A DNA stretch of 64,000 nt from Atriophallophorus winterbourni. Taxonomy: Eukaryota > Platyhelminthes > Trematoda > Plagiorchiida > Microphallidae. Below the pieces are notes generated by a model. That model saw nothing but the letters and a program-made list of their open reading frames with translations. It was not told where the DNA came from and searched no databases. The DNA lies in the NCBI GenBank assembly GCA_013407085.1, contig JACCGJ010023620.1:1-64000 (forward strand). Reading direction: 5' to 3'. Below, one piece after another: positions 1 to 10,964 of this stretch. A program made the position numbers and the translations under genes. Numbering within the stretch: the stretch's first letter is position 1; each line of letters starts with the position of its first letter.

Positions 1-285
1 GAATGATCTACCAGTTTTTGTCGTAACCTCGCCATCGCTCTCAATTTTTAAAACGCGACTTGACGCTTATCTCTATTTTCTCAACAAGTTTAATGGATTC
101 TCTTTTCTTCTTCTTCCCGATACTGCACACATTTTCCTCTTCATTTCCAGATACGTTTACGGAAACTCGCCGATTTATCTCCCCCTGTATTGACTGTTAT
201 GATACATAACCCCACCCTTTACCGAACTTTGGCAATCGACGCTTTTTGTACCATAATATACTATTGACTATTGACTTACTTATTT
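1..285 (+). mobile_element. CR1-like retrotransposon, 3' end (family 1, copy A)
   Basis: The first bases read in frame as the last part of a CR1-like ORF2: a motif of the form LPVFVVTSPSLSIFKTRLDAYL, ending in a stop near 190. A short 3' UTR follows and ends in heptamer repeats ACTATTGACTATTG at about 265-280. The same C-terminal reading and tail type recur at 4690-5163. The rest of the copy lies left of the window. The next family member starts straight after the tail. Confidence 0.7.
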
Positions 286-508
286 CAAGGAATATTGATT
301 CTCAAGGTCGCGCGTGGAGTGAATTTCTGAGGTTCTAAGTATCTTTCAATACAAGTCTTGTGGCTGAATATCGAATCAGATTCCTTTTCTGATTCAATTG
401 AAATTTTTATTTGCAACCATATACGTGTCTGGGGATTTACTGACAAGTATTTCCCGTGAAACCTGGTATCTGCTGCTCCATTAACGATTCACTGCAGGCT
501 ACGTTACA

Positions 509-1585
509 ATGACTTCTTCGCCGTGCTTCAAGTGCGCCAAGAAAGTTATTTCCTCATCCAAAGCCATGCAATGTTCAATATGCAGCTGCTGGATTCACAC
601 CCGATGCTGTAAAATGGAGGACACCACTTATCAGGCGTTGAGGACCTACCATGAGCCGTACCTTCATTTCATCTGTGAAGCGTGCATCCCCCGTCTGGAA
701 GCCTTGCAGTCCTCTCATTTGCCAAATAAGGAAGATCTACCTATAAGTGGCTCCATGCTGGTTAATGATTTACAAGGCACAAGTGTTCCGGCTGATAGCA
801 AAACGCCTCCACTCGGTAGTACACCGAAAAAGAGCAAAGCTGTGTCATCCGGACGCCGATCGAAAACCAGAAGAAATAAAATTGTTGCACTGCCATCGAA
901 CATGCAAGCGGAATCTGCCTCTTCAGATATTGCGGAACATGTGGTCACGTCTAATGAATTAGACCCAAACGCTAGCGCCACATATGCCTCTGTAGCCGCC
1001 ATAAATACAGATGCCGATACTGCAACCTGGTCCAATATTTCGAACAGAGTCGACAAATTGGAATGCCGATTACCACAACAGTTTTCTAGGAATGTGGTGA
1101 ATGAGAGTAAGATCTCACTTCCGAGCAGTAAAGCTGACAGTTCACCGGACGCACGCAAATGATGCCTCATTATTGTGAATGCACCGGAACCAGATGGAGA
1201 AACATCTGCTGCCAGAATTGAACAGGATAGCCAGTTTCTTCAATCAGTTTTCGGGAAAATGGTTGACCAAGGGGAGGCTGGTATCACAATTGTATCAGCG
1301 TTCCGACTTGGACGCAGAAATCTGGAGTGTCAAAAGCCCAGGGTTCTGAAAACAGTACTGGCTTCCGACGATCAGGCCCAAAAGATCCTAAAGCGTGTTC
1401 ATCGACTGAAGGGTCAACCGTATAAAATATTACGAGATTTGTCGCCTGACGATAAAATCAAGATGAAGACTGCTACGATGGAGTTTAAGAAAAGATTATC
1501 GGAGGGTGAGAAGGACCTTCGTATTGTGGATTTTCGCGTAGTAAAGAGGCCATCCAAAGTTTGCTGGAGGCCATATACTGATTGA
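509..1585 (+). pseudogene. CR1-like ORF1 protein with PHD-type zinc finger (one nonsense codon)
   Basis: The reading frame starts MTSSPCFKCAKK and has a cysteine/histidine cluster in residues 6-60: CFKC, CSIC, WIHTRC, then CEAC. The order C2-C2-H-C-C2 is that of a PHD finger, a feature of ORF1 in several CR1-group elements. A basic, Ser/Thr-rich linker follows. After an in-frame TGA at 1160-1162 the same frame continues from 1163 to 1585 with a compact C-terminal domain (LIIVNAPE ... FRLGRR ... LRDLSPDD ... LRIVDF). That domain resembles the RRM/CTD-like nucleic-acid chaperone part of ORF1 proteins. The TGA is probably a CGA change. ORF1 proteins coat the element RNA. The frame is otherwise intact for about 358 codons. 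Confidence 0.75.
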
Positions 1586-1609
1586 GCATTCAACTGCTCT
1601 CCATTAAAG

Positions 1610-4402
1610 TATTTTGAAGTGCTCTATTTCAACGCGCGGAGTTCGAGGAACAAATTTGACGAAGTAAGCCATCATGTCTTGGCACTACAGCCAGATATCG
1701 TTGGAATAACGGAAACCTGGTTGACACTCGACATTACTGATGCAGAGCTATTCGTTCCGAATTACCGCCTACTCATAAGTGATCGAATTGGATCTCGACA
1801 TGGTGGTGGGGTGGCGATATACGTCAAAGAACATTTATCCGTGGAGGTTGTTCATCGTTCCAAGATGATGGTGGTTCTGCTTAAAGCATTTGGTGTCAGA
1901 TCAAGTCCAGTAATGGACAGCAATGATCGGTGTCATCTACCGTTCACCCTGCGCACGTATCATGGCATTATTTGACCAGCTTCGCCGTTATGTGACGAGG
2001 AACGATTGTATGATACTCGGTAACCTGAATGCTCCGGATATCAACTGGTTATACCTCGTTACAAATGATAATTAGTACCAACGGGAGTTTTTAAATCTGA
2101 TTCTGGATTTGAAACTCGTGCAGCACGTTCTCGTTCCTACTCGCTATGGACATGGCCAGACTCCGTCTACTCTTGATCTGGTCTTGTCACACAGAGAGTC
2201 AGATGTGATTGACTTATCCGTGAAACAGCCCATCGATACAAGCGACCATTGTGCTATTCGGTTCAAATGGACTCGGGGTAAACCGGCTCAGCCGTCGCGG
2301 CTTCCACGGAGAAACTTCTGGAACATGGACTTGAAATTGTTGGTTGAACAAGCAGCCTCAGTTGACTGGACGTTACCCGTTGATTCCACTATTGATGACT
2401 GTTGGAAATGGTTCCTGAATAATATCCGTCGCTTAGAGGATGTTGCTCCATTAACCAGAGATCGTCCCGGCTCCCGTGGCCCTCCTTGGTTTGATAGAGA
2501 ACTTCGTACCTGCCTGCGGCAAAGAAAGCGTCTTTGGATTAAATTCAGAACGAGCCGATCGGACGCCCATTACGAAGAATATCGGGCTGTACGGAATCTT
2601 TGCTCAAAATTGAAGAAGGATAAAAGAAGTCGATTCGAGCTTCAATTAGCAAATTCTTCAAAATATAATCCTAAACGATTATTTGCGTACATTCGGCGAC
2701 GGGTCAAATCATCGAACCCCGTACCTTCTCTCAAAAATTTGGAACGGGAGGTTATAGAGACTGACACTGGGAAAGCTGAGGTGTTTGCATCGCAATACCA
2801 ATCAGTTTACGCAATAGAGCCTACCATATCCTGCAAACAAATATCGCCGACGGAAGTAATGGCCAATTTTGAGATCACGGCTGACATGGTGCGAATCCTC
2901 ATCGAACATCTAAAGGTACAGACATCTCCAGGTCCTGATGGTATTCACCCTGCCATATTAAAACCTTTATCAAGGATCATCAGTTCACCTTTAGCCGCTT
3001 TATTCCAAATTTCAATCGATTCGGGACGTCTACCAGAGGATTGGAAAATGGGTATAGTAAAGCCGATGTTCAAAGGTGGGAGTTTATCAGATCCTGTAAA
3101 TTACCGTCCTGTTACACTTACGTCTGTCGTAGGCAAATTGCTGGAACGGATTGTAAAGGATAAGATAGAACAGTATTTGCGCGAGACCCATCAATGCTCG
3201 AATGCCCAACACGGCTTCACGGAAGGCCGCTCATGTATCTCCAATCTACTGACCGCCCGAGAACATTGGTGCAGAAGCCTTGACGCTGGTGTGCCAGTTG
3301 ATGTAGTCTTCATCGACTTCAGTAAAGCATTCGACCGTGTTCCACATCAGAGGCTTATTTGGAAACTAAGAATGTCTGGTATAGAGGCTTCTTTGCTTGC
3401 TTGGATTGAGGATTTTCTTATCGGAAGGCGAAGCCTCGTTGAAGTCAATGGGGCCAGATCTGCATCCTTTATCCCAACTTCTGGTGTACCACAAGGATCC
3501 GTTCTGGGGCCAACCTTGTTCAAACTCTATGTGAGTGACCTTCCCGGTATTCTGAACAGTGGTTGTCTCTTATTTGCAGATGATCTGAAGGTGTGGGCTT
3601 CTGTCACGACTGCCGCTGACGCTTCCCACTTGCAAAATGATTTGAATGAGCTTCGGAATTGGACTGACAGATGGATGCTCCCGATTAATGAAAAGAAGTG
3701 TGCTATCATGCACATCGGGAGCAACAACATGCGACATGCATATCGTTGGAGGGCCATGGTATCAGGATAGTTGATGTAGAGCGAGATTTGGGGGTGATGG
3801 TAACTTCATCCCTCAAAACTGCGGAGGATTCTGCCAGAAAGGTCGGTTCTGCCAGCCGCATGTGGTGGGCATTGAGACGATCCTTCTTAGAGATAAATCC
3901 CAAAGTTTTTCAAGTTCTGTATAGGTCTCACGTCAGACCAATATTAGAATTTGTGATTCCGGTGAACTATCCGTTAACCAAAGGGGAGAAGGATCGACTT
4001 GAGAAAGTCCAAAGGAGGGCTACCAAGTGCGTGAGGGGTATGTTTCGTATTCCCTATGACGACAAATTGCGGTAACTCAAACTTTTCCCACTGGAATATC
4101 GGAGAATGCGATATGATTTGCTGGTCACGCGGAGAATCCTGCTTGGATATTACGGAACAGAACTTCACCAATTCTTTTCGGTATCCACGGACTCCATAAC
4201 TAGAGGTCATTCGCTGAAGTTGCAGAAGCGCCGAACGGAACACCTGAAGACATCGTTTACTCTGTCGACCAGAGTGGTCAATATTTCGAATGCACTCTAC
4301 GCTGATGCAATCGAGGCAGTCACCGAAGAGAATTTTATACGCATATTGGACGGTGAACTTCCCGCTATCCTGCGCGATTCGCCTACTCTTTCAGCTCAGT
4401 AA
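1610..4402 (+). pseudogene. CR1-like ORF2: endonuclease and reverse transcriptase, broken
   Basis: The endonuclease starts near 1619 (LYFNARSSRNKFDE, then GITETWL and GGGVAIYV). A frameshift falls near 1970. The later catalytic motif usually written GDFN reads GNLN here (about 2010-2030), so Asp is Asn. The reverse transcriptase lies at 2109-3770 with SPGPDGIHPAIL, NYRPVTLTSVVGK, FIDFSKAFDRVP, GVPQGSVLGPTLFKLYV and the active site LLFADDLKVW. The frame shifts at about 3740 into 3698-4075 and ends at a TAA at 4073, but clear homology continues to 4402 (LRPIL-like thumb region and C-terminal domain). The protein would nick target DNA and copy the element RNA. The changes show that this copy is dead. 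Confidence 0.85.
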
Positions 4403-4690
4403 CTACTCGTGAGGAATCTATGCTGAGATAGCAGAGACCCGGGAGGTGAAGCGGCTTTCACGAACTGTAGTCCTCCTGCTGTCTATTCAGAAGAAGAAGA
4501 AGAAGAAGAAGAAGAACAGAGCAGGCTTGAACATGGCCCGCTATAAGCCTTATTTGCCTCCGTTTTTCTTTCATCATGTATGCTTTTTAGCACGCTTTGT
4601 GCGACCCTCTGTACACACCACCCAGTGGTTTCTTATAAACTATCAGCTTTTATTACCACAATAAAACTATTAACTATTGACTATTGAATG
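4403..4690 (+). repeat. 3' UTR of CR1-like copy B with AAG microsatellite and heptamer tail
   Basis: This is the non-coding 3' end of the element. It contains an uninterrupted AAG run at 4491-4516 and ends in imperfect heptamers (ACTATTA, ACTATTG, ACTATTG). The heptamer is the family's 3' tail, seen also at about 265-280 and 5143-5163. Confidence 0.75.
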
Positions 4691-5163
4691 TCGACACAGA
4701 TTTTTTTCTGTGAGAGTTTGCAGTCAGTGGAACACTTTTCCAGGCACGCTTTTTGAGGCCGCTTCTCTCGGCTCATTCGAAGGTCTTTTCGATTCTCACC
4801 TCCATGAAATCTCCAACTCCCAACACTATTTTCATTTTACACACGATACCGCAATTTTGTTCCCAAACTCACTAGCTCGTGGCAACGAACCCAGTATCGG
4901 AAGTCCGTATACACGCAGTTCCAAATGACTCTGTTCCGGAGAAAGTGGTGGGTAGCTTTGTCCCGAGTTGACGCCCTACATATCCAAATACCAACAATCC
5001 ATTGATGATGCAAAATAAACGCGAATAAGGCTTGCTATAAGGCCTTAGAAACTCGAACATTTCTCTCTTCATTTTTTCGACCCACCGCTCAATCTATCCT
5101 GCGGTTTGTACAAGCTCTTAGCTTTTTATACGGTAACAAACTATTTTACTATTGCCTATTGAC
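4690..5163 (+). mobile_element. CR1-like retrotransposon 3' fragment (family 1, copy C)
   Basis: This fragment begins abruptly after copy B's tail with the ORF2 C-terminal motif FFSVRVCSQWNTFP and a following GSFEGLFDSHL. The 3' UTR follows and ends at about 5163 with tail heptamers (ACTATTG, CCTATTG). It is a 5'-truncated copy of about 470 bases in the same orientation as copy B. 5'-truncated copies are the usual product of incomplete target-primed reverse transcription. Confidence 0.75.
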
Positions 5164-5305
5164 CTTTTTTCGTAGGCCTCATCGATTTGAATTTCAAGGT
5201 CAACGTGAACGTTTGCTTCTTACGATATTTTGATATTGTTGTAGGTATCCGAGTTATTTCAGGATTATCAAAAGAACTTTTATTCTATTTTCAACGGATT
5301 TAAAA

Positions 5306-6320
5306 ATGGTTACGACTCGTAAATATGCAAAAGAAGATCATGCAGCATCGACTGCATGGAAGCTTATATAAAATGGTGGCTCGCTGCTTACTTGTCTTAC
5401 TTCTTGTCTGGTTTGTTCGAAACAGGTCGCCAATAACGCTAACGCTGTTCAATGTGAAATATGTTTAATGTGGTTGCACATTTGATGTGGTGGAATGAAG
5501 CCGGAGATGTATCGTTGGCTTCAGAAAAATTCATGCAATATCATTCGCACGAAATGTAAGATATGCCTTCCACCGACTTGTTTTAATGTCGCAGGTACTT
5601 AGATTCAAGTTGACTCGTCTCCTGGTAATAACTCAGAATGTATCGATGGGGGATTGTAAATAGTGGCTCACCATCAAAGGAGGATAACCAACGCACATCT
5701 TGTGAACAGCAATTTTGCGTGCAATCTGAATATGTACGCACTTTTGCGGAAGTTGGTTCCTTGCCTGTACTCAGTTCAAAAGATAGAGTTAGTTTTGCCA
5801 GTAAAACGAACGATCATAAGCCCAAAGTGTTCCAGGAACTAACACAGCTTTATAAAGCAAGCAAGAACAAACACCAGTGCTTTACTACTGATGAGAGTAG
5901 AAAATACTGCATTATTCTTCACAATGCGCCGGAGCAAACAGGTGCTGTGGCAATAGACAAGGGTAAACAGGAACGCGATTTCTTAAACTACGCTCTTGCC
6001 AAACGTTTCGACGAAGCGAAATGGATGTAATGGTATGCACAGCGTTTCGTCTAGGCCGTAGGCCAGCGCCAGGTTATCACCCCAGACCATTAAATATTGT
6101 GTTAGACACCGCTGAGCAATTGACCTTACTGCTAAAGATGGGTAATAGATTGAAAGGTAGTGAACTTCGACTTCTGTGTGATATCTCCCCGGAAGATCGT
6201 CTGAATATAGTTAAAGCCACTCAGGAGATTAGCGAGCACACAGCCACAGGGGGAACTAACTTGCGCATTGTGGATTTTCCGTTTGTGAGGATAAAGACAA
6301 AATTAGCTGAAGGCCTCTGA
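5306..6320 (+). pseudogene. CR1-like ORF1 protein of copy D, broken
   Basis: A frame starting MVTTRKYAKEDH at 5306 shows the same PHD-like pattern as copy B: CLVCSKQVANN, then VQCEICLMWLH, with stops and frameshifts between pieces. The open parts at 5638-6030 and 6021-6320 overlap in different frames. They carry the C-terminal domain: IILHNAPEQTG, then FRLGRRPAP, LCDISPEDR and LRIVDFPF. These match copy B's LIIVNAPE, FRLGRR, LRDLSPDD and LRIVDF in the same order, which confirms the family. Confidence 0.65.
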
Positions 6321-6354
6321 ACATAAGCATTCGGACGGATCTGAATCTTTAAAA

Positions 6355-6595
6355 GTGATATATTTTAATGCGAGGAGTTTGAGAAACCAACTGGATGAAC
6401 TGTTTGAGTAGATTAGACAGTACCCTCAAGCTATCATTGCGGTGACGGAAACCTGTCTCTTACCTAAGCAGGATGATCCCGAGCTGGCCCCATCTGGATT
6501 TAGCCTCTTTCGCTCAAATCGAACAGACACTAAAATCAGTGGTGGGGTTGCTTTATACTTCCAACCACACTTCATATACTGCAAGACTGCTTGAA
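6355..6595 (+). pseudogene. CR1-like endonuclease N-terminal fragment (copy D)
   Basis: The reading VIYFNARSLRNQLDELFE, followed by a stop, then AIIAVTETCLL and GGVALYF, corresponds to the first catalytic blocks of the CR1 endonuclease. It ends about 80 residues in, at the junction with the gypsy remnant. Confidence 0.6.
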
Positions 6596-6599
6596 TTGT

Positions 6600-8530
6600 T
6601 TCATCTTTTCACGCCTCTTGGCTGACTAGCTCAAATGTAATTAATATTTGTTCCAAAGATTATTGAAAGATTGCGTATTTTTCCTGAACTTTTTCATTCG
6701 TGACGTTAATAAATAATATTTCTTCTTCTGGATTATTGTTACTTTACATTACGACAAGTCTTGACAAAGCATCTGCGTGCTCAAGACTCTTGTTAATTAC
6801 AAATTTAAATTGGAAATGATATCCGATATGTAACCTGGCACAGCGTTTTATTCGATTGGCTGTGTGAACTTGAACACCACTTTTAACGACGAAGATTGAA
6901 GTAAGTGGTTGTAACGAAGCGTCATTTCTTATGTATCTTTCGTATTTTGTGCCAATATTATCGTTTGCTTTCACATCACACAACACGTAAAAAGGATCTC
7001 AAACTTTTTTACATTCCTATTGTGAATAAGAATGATAATGTTGGTTATTTTATTTTATATTATATTGATTCGCAATCCCTTTGTTTTGTCAGACTCTACC
7101 CCGCGCTCGTCGGAGTTCGTTTTTACCCTTCGGTCGCCTCTAGCTGCTGCTAAGGCAGCCACCGTCTTACAGCCATCCGGCTGCGCATCCACACTTGTCT
7201 ATGACATTCTATTGTACCACCTGCATCATCTCATACACCTTTGTATTCCGACTTCCGGAGTTCTCATTTGGTGTGTGCTATCACTGTGCTTGTGGTAAAC
7301 TGCAACTTTACCTTAATCGTTACATGGTTTATGGTCTGTACATTAAGGTAATTTCCAGTCTTGGAGCATTTTGTGACATTTTCGAACTGCAAACACTATT
7401 GCTAGCCCTTATTTTTCGATTTGGCTCTAGTTCTTTTCTGGTGTGGTTAATACGCCGGATGCATTTTGCACAGCTTTTTGTGTATCGTCAGGCATTTTGT
7501 GTTTTAGGACTGCTCTAATTCCGTATTTTGACGCGTCGGCCGCCACTATCATAGGTTGTCTAGGGTCATAATGCGTCAGTAGAATGTCAGATTTTAGGAC
7601 ATCCTTTATTCGTTCAGTTTACCGTTGACATTCGTTTGACCACTCCCACTTAGCAGTTTGTGTGAGTAGATAATTGAGTGGCGCTGGCAGTTCATACATC
7701 TATGGTACAAAGTTGTGATAGTAATTAAACAAACCCCAAAAGGACTGTAGGTTTGCTTAGTTGGAAGTTGCCGGCATTTTTTATGGAAGCAATTTTCGAC
7801 GGATCTGGCCTTCTGCCCATACTATCTATGACAGTTCTCAAATATGTTATTTCAGGCATACAGAATAAACATTTTTCACACTTGACATAAAATCCATATT
7901 CAGCCAAACGTTTAAATACAACCTTCAAATGATTTAAATGTTCTTGTTTTGTACGGCTGAACATAACCACGTCATCAAGATATGCCACCGCAAATTAAGC
8001 CCTGCCATCATTGTGTCCATCACTTGTTGGAATATGGCTGGGGCAAATTTGAATCCAAATGGCCGTCGATTGTAGCGATACAGACACTTATGAGTGTTTA
8101 CCAATCAAGAGTTCTTTACAATATACGTCTAATTGTAAGTATGCATCATAAAAATCTATTTTAGAAAAACCTTGTCCACCATTTAGCTTCGCGTATAAGT
8201 CTTCTGTAATTGGTGGTGGGTACTGATGAGTTTCTAGTTCCTAATTGAGTCCCGTTGAAGAGTCGGCACGTATTTCCACGGCTCGGTTGAGTTTTTAGAT
8301 GGAAACTATAGGAACTGCGTACGCAGATTAAAAGACAGGACTTATCAATCCTATGCTTTCTGCTCGATCCAACTCCGCGGTGACGGTTTCTATCGAAGCA
8401 TGTGTGACTGGACGTTAAGTTCGAAAAACCGGTCGACTTCCTAAGCGAATATATAAAACTGCTTTTATCTTTTTTACATCGCACGAGTGTTTTTAAAAAT
8501 ACATGAGAACATGTGCTCATCAAATATGAA
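6600..8530 (-). pseudogene. Degenerate gypsy-type pol: reverse transcriptase and RNase H
   Basis: Read on the minus strand, the order is RT then RNase H. RT blocks are FSKIDFYDAYLQ (about 8195-8150) and AYLDDVVMFSRTKQEHL (7988-7930), where YLDD is the catalytic site, then EYGFYVKCEKCLF and GRRPDPSKIASI. RNase H blocks follow near 7560-7500 (IVAADASKYG) and 7380-7330 (YCTDHKP-like), ending in a HADALSRL motif near 6760. The block order matches the Mag/CsRn1 side of Ty3/gypsy elements, but lineage is a guess. Many stops are present, and an unrelated stretch interrupts it at about 7055-7310. No LTRs are visible. Confidence 0.7.
7055..7310. other. Unidentified insertion inside the gypsy remnant
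   Basis: The RNase H reading on the minus strand is interrupted by about 250 bases that are richer in GC and pyrimidine (for example the stretch around 7096-7200) and do not fit the polyprotein. I recognise no motif in it. It may be a piece of another element. Confidence 0.3.
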
Positions 8531-9595
8531 GTGATGGTAGGGAAACCTTAGAATCTTAACATGAAGGGTTACTGACGCTAGATAGTTCGCAAATATTCAA
8601 AATTGTAAATTTCCATAAATAAAGTTTACCGTTCCAGTCTATTCCAAGTTAATTAAATAATCGATTTCAGTGTTAACCATTTAAATGAACATCACGAAAT
8701 AAAAAGTTACATTACAAGTTACCCACGAAACTGAACTGTTTCACAGATGCTGAGCAGTATGGGTTGTTCCTCCATATTTCAGGCATTCTAATTGTTGCCA
8801 CGTTTCTTAGGAGATTGTCGTTATCTCAGAAGCCGGATATAGTTGAATTTTAACGGGGTCCCGTTGATACGAATGCTTATTTTTTTCGCTTTAGTCACTG
8901 CGTTTAAACCGGTGGTCGTGAAAACCAGATTTAAAATGCTTTCGTTTCCTGTGCTAATCGGTTTGAAATACTTCTGCGAAACACTTTATTTATATAACCA
9001 ACAATTCCGCAATTGTGTGATAATTGTTCTACAAACAATCAATGAATGTTTACTCATTTAAATTTTATAATACGCCATTAATTAATTGTTAATTGCGCAA
9101 TATTCAAATACACTTCGTGGTCAGTTGCTTACACTGAATGCCACTTTTTGCGTTTAGTACACGCTGGACATAGTTCTATTATTCAAATACCACATTTGCC
9201 ATCGCAAACAGCATTTCTTTATGGCAAATTCAAGTTTTTAACCTCTTGACATAAATTTGGTGGTTGGCATGGCCGAAAACTGAAAATGATAAAAAGTATG
9301 TTCATTTTTTTGAATTCAGTCTGAAATTCTCTAAATACGTTAATAAAAATCTTGGCATATCCTGATTTTCCAATTTCACTTCCGTACAAAATTCTGAAGG
9401 TGCTAATATTGCATCATGTGAATCCTGTACACTTCGAAGCAAATTAACGAGCAAAATTTCATTTAATGGGGCGGCAGCCCAATCACAAAATTCGTAATTT
9501 TATTCTAAAGTAATTAATTTGGGTTGCAAAATGCGATTTCGGTAATTTTCAGAAATGTAATTAAAAGATCACCTCATTGCTGAAATAAATGAAAG
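8531..9595. other. No gene recognised; probably remnant element sequence
   Basis: AT-rich, with short open frames only. It lies between two gypsy remnants of opposite strand. I see no domain, RNA gene or repeat here. Confidence 0.4.
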
Positions 9596-9599
9596 TGTT

Positions 9600-10080
9600 T
9601 CACAGAACGAGCTCTTGAAACTGCCAAAACTTTCAAAGATGTTCGAGCTTACTGTGAACAGTATCAAGATGCGCGCGTGGCAACGACAGGTTTGTCGTCA
9701 GCAGAAATTTCTGTCATGTTTAATACATATAAATGTGAAAGAGCGAAGGATATCATAGGAAGGCAATATTTCCAACATCAAACGAATTATCGTCACGTTA
9801 CTGATAACCATTCCAATTCAATCAAATTTGGGAAATGTGCGTCATGCAGCAGACTGTGCTCACGCCAAACTTGCCGATTCCCTCAAACCAGATGTCACAA
9901 GTGCGGAAAAATTGGTCATATCCAATCCGTTTGTCGAACTTCCAAAACATATTGGATTGGTTCAAGGAATCTTAAGGTTAGCAATATTAATGACGGTGGC
10001 ACTTTGCAATTCTAGCCTTATTCGTAAAACTATTTCTTGTGTTTCTAATATCGCATCTTTAGATTCTATACTCGGGTAGC
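9600..10080 (+). pseudogene. Gypsy-type gag C-terminal part with CCHC zinc knuckle
   Basis: The plus-strand frame reads RALETAKTFKDVRAYCEQY near 9605, then continues through the 9677-10015 frame. That frame holds a cysteine cluster KCASCSRLCSRQTC and a canonical zinc knuckle CHKCGKIGHIQSVC. The knuckle is the nucleic-acid binding signature of gag in gypsy elements. The frame ends at a stop near 10015. The following bases could be a decayed protease, but I see no DTG/DSG site. A degenerate RT follows at 10390, so gag and pol are in normal order. Confidence 0.7.
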
Positions 10081-10389
10081 GTTTGATCGCTTATTACCCA
10101 GAAAGTTCTAAAACAGTTTGCTTCTCATGCGAAAGACCAACTTTCTAGTCTCACAATAAAAAGCATTACGGGACATTCTATTCCTGTGTTTGATCGTGTA
10201 TGATTTCCATCCGAGATGAAAACAATACTGTGCGTGTCGATTCATTGTTATTAAAACAGGCCCATCTATTCTCATTTTAAAAGAAATGCAAGCTTTATAA
10301 ATTAGTCTATCTCTTTTGAAAACGTCTGAAGATACTTCAAAGTTGACGAATCTCATAGTAAAATGCTCGCAAGCAACAGGCGAAATGCG

Positions 10390-10870
10390 AATTTCTTAAA
10401 TTTCTCTTGAAGGTAAAGGAAACCCTGTGTTTCACAAACGCCGCCTTATTCTATATGGACTTCGAAAGGCTGTCGGAAAAGCTTTGAAAGATCTATGTTC
10501 TAAGGTTATCATTGAATAGATAGAGTCCTCGGATTGGGGCACACGTATTATTACACCGTTGAAGTCTGATGGAAAGACCCCAAGGATTAGCTGCGAATAT
10601 CGTATTACATTAAATACTAGATTGTTGAAGCAAACATGTGCAGCAGTTGAACCCGAAGATATTTTGAATAAATTAAGGGGTTCTTAATTCTTCTCGAAGA
10701 TTGATCTGAAACATGCCTACCTACCAATACCATTGACTGATCAATCTTCATTTTTAAATACCATCAATACACCATTCGGTTTTTTTTCAGTACAAATTTT
10801 TACCTTTAGGTTTGTGCAATTCTCTTGCTATATTTCAACAAGTCATAAATAATATTACCATATCGCCATA
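10390..10870 (+). pseudogene. Degenerate gypsy-type reverse transcriptase
   Basis: In-frame blocks separated by stops are SSDWGTRIITPLKSDG, PRISCEYRITLN, EPEDILNKLRGS, FSKIDLKHAYLPIPL and NTPFGFFSVQ. These match RT blocks 1 to 3 of Ty3/gypsy pol (ATPIVxVxKxDG, RxCxDYRxTxN, FSxIDLxxAYxQIPL, NTPxGxF). The catalytic YLDD block is missing. The sequence breaks off before satellite 2. Confidence 0.75.
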
Positions 10871-10964
10871 CTATTTAAGATTCATTCCAAATTTCAGTCT
10901 AAAAGCATCACAATTATTTTTACTTCAAGCAAAAGAAACATTTGTTTGAACTGAGGAAAATGAA

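Larger units (their letters stand above)
286..4690 (+). mobile_element. CR1-like non-LTR retrotransposon, near full length (family 1, copy B)
   Basis: This copy has the full CR1 layout: a 5' UTR of about 220 bases, ORF1 with a PHD-like zinc finger (509-1585), ORF2 with AP-type endonuclease and reverse transcriptase (about 1610-4402), then a 3' UTR with an AAG microsatellite and a tail of ACTATTA/ACTATTG heptamers (about 4666-4688). It moved by target-primed reverse transcription. It now carries one nonsense codon in ORF1, frameshifts near 1970 and 3740, and a stop at 4073, so it cannot move on its own. It is flanked on both sides by pieces of its own family in the same orientation. Confidence 0.85.
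5165..6595 (+). mobile_element. CR1-like retrotransposon 5' part (family 1, copy D)
   Basis: The segment opens with a 5' UTR resembling that of copy B (shared ATTTCAAGG-like start), then ORF1, then the first part of the endonuclease. Homology stops near 6595, where degenerate gypsy sequence from the opposite strand starts, so the reverse transcriptase and 3' end are lost. A truncation at the 3' side is not explained by retrotransposition and implies a later deletion or rearrangement. Confidence 0.7.

Noticed and set aside
715..1170. 151-codon minus-strand open frame
   Set aside because: It is the antisense shadow of the CR1-like ORF1, which has a clear zinc finger on the plus strand.
8220..8260. 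CTGATGAG at 8224 as a hammerhead core
   Set aside because: No helix II or GAAA; the sequence is part of the gypsy RT remnant on the other strand.
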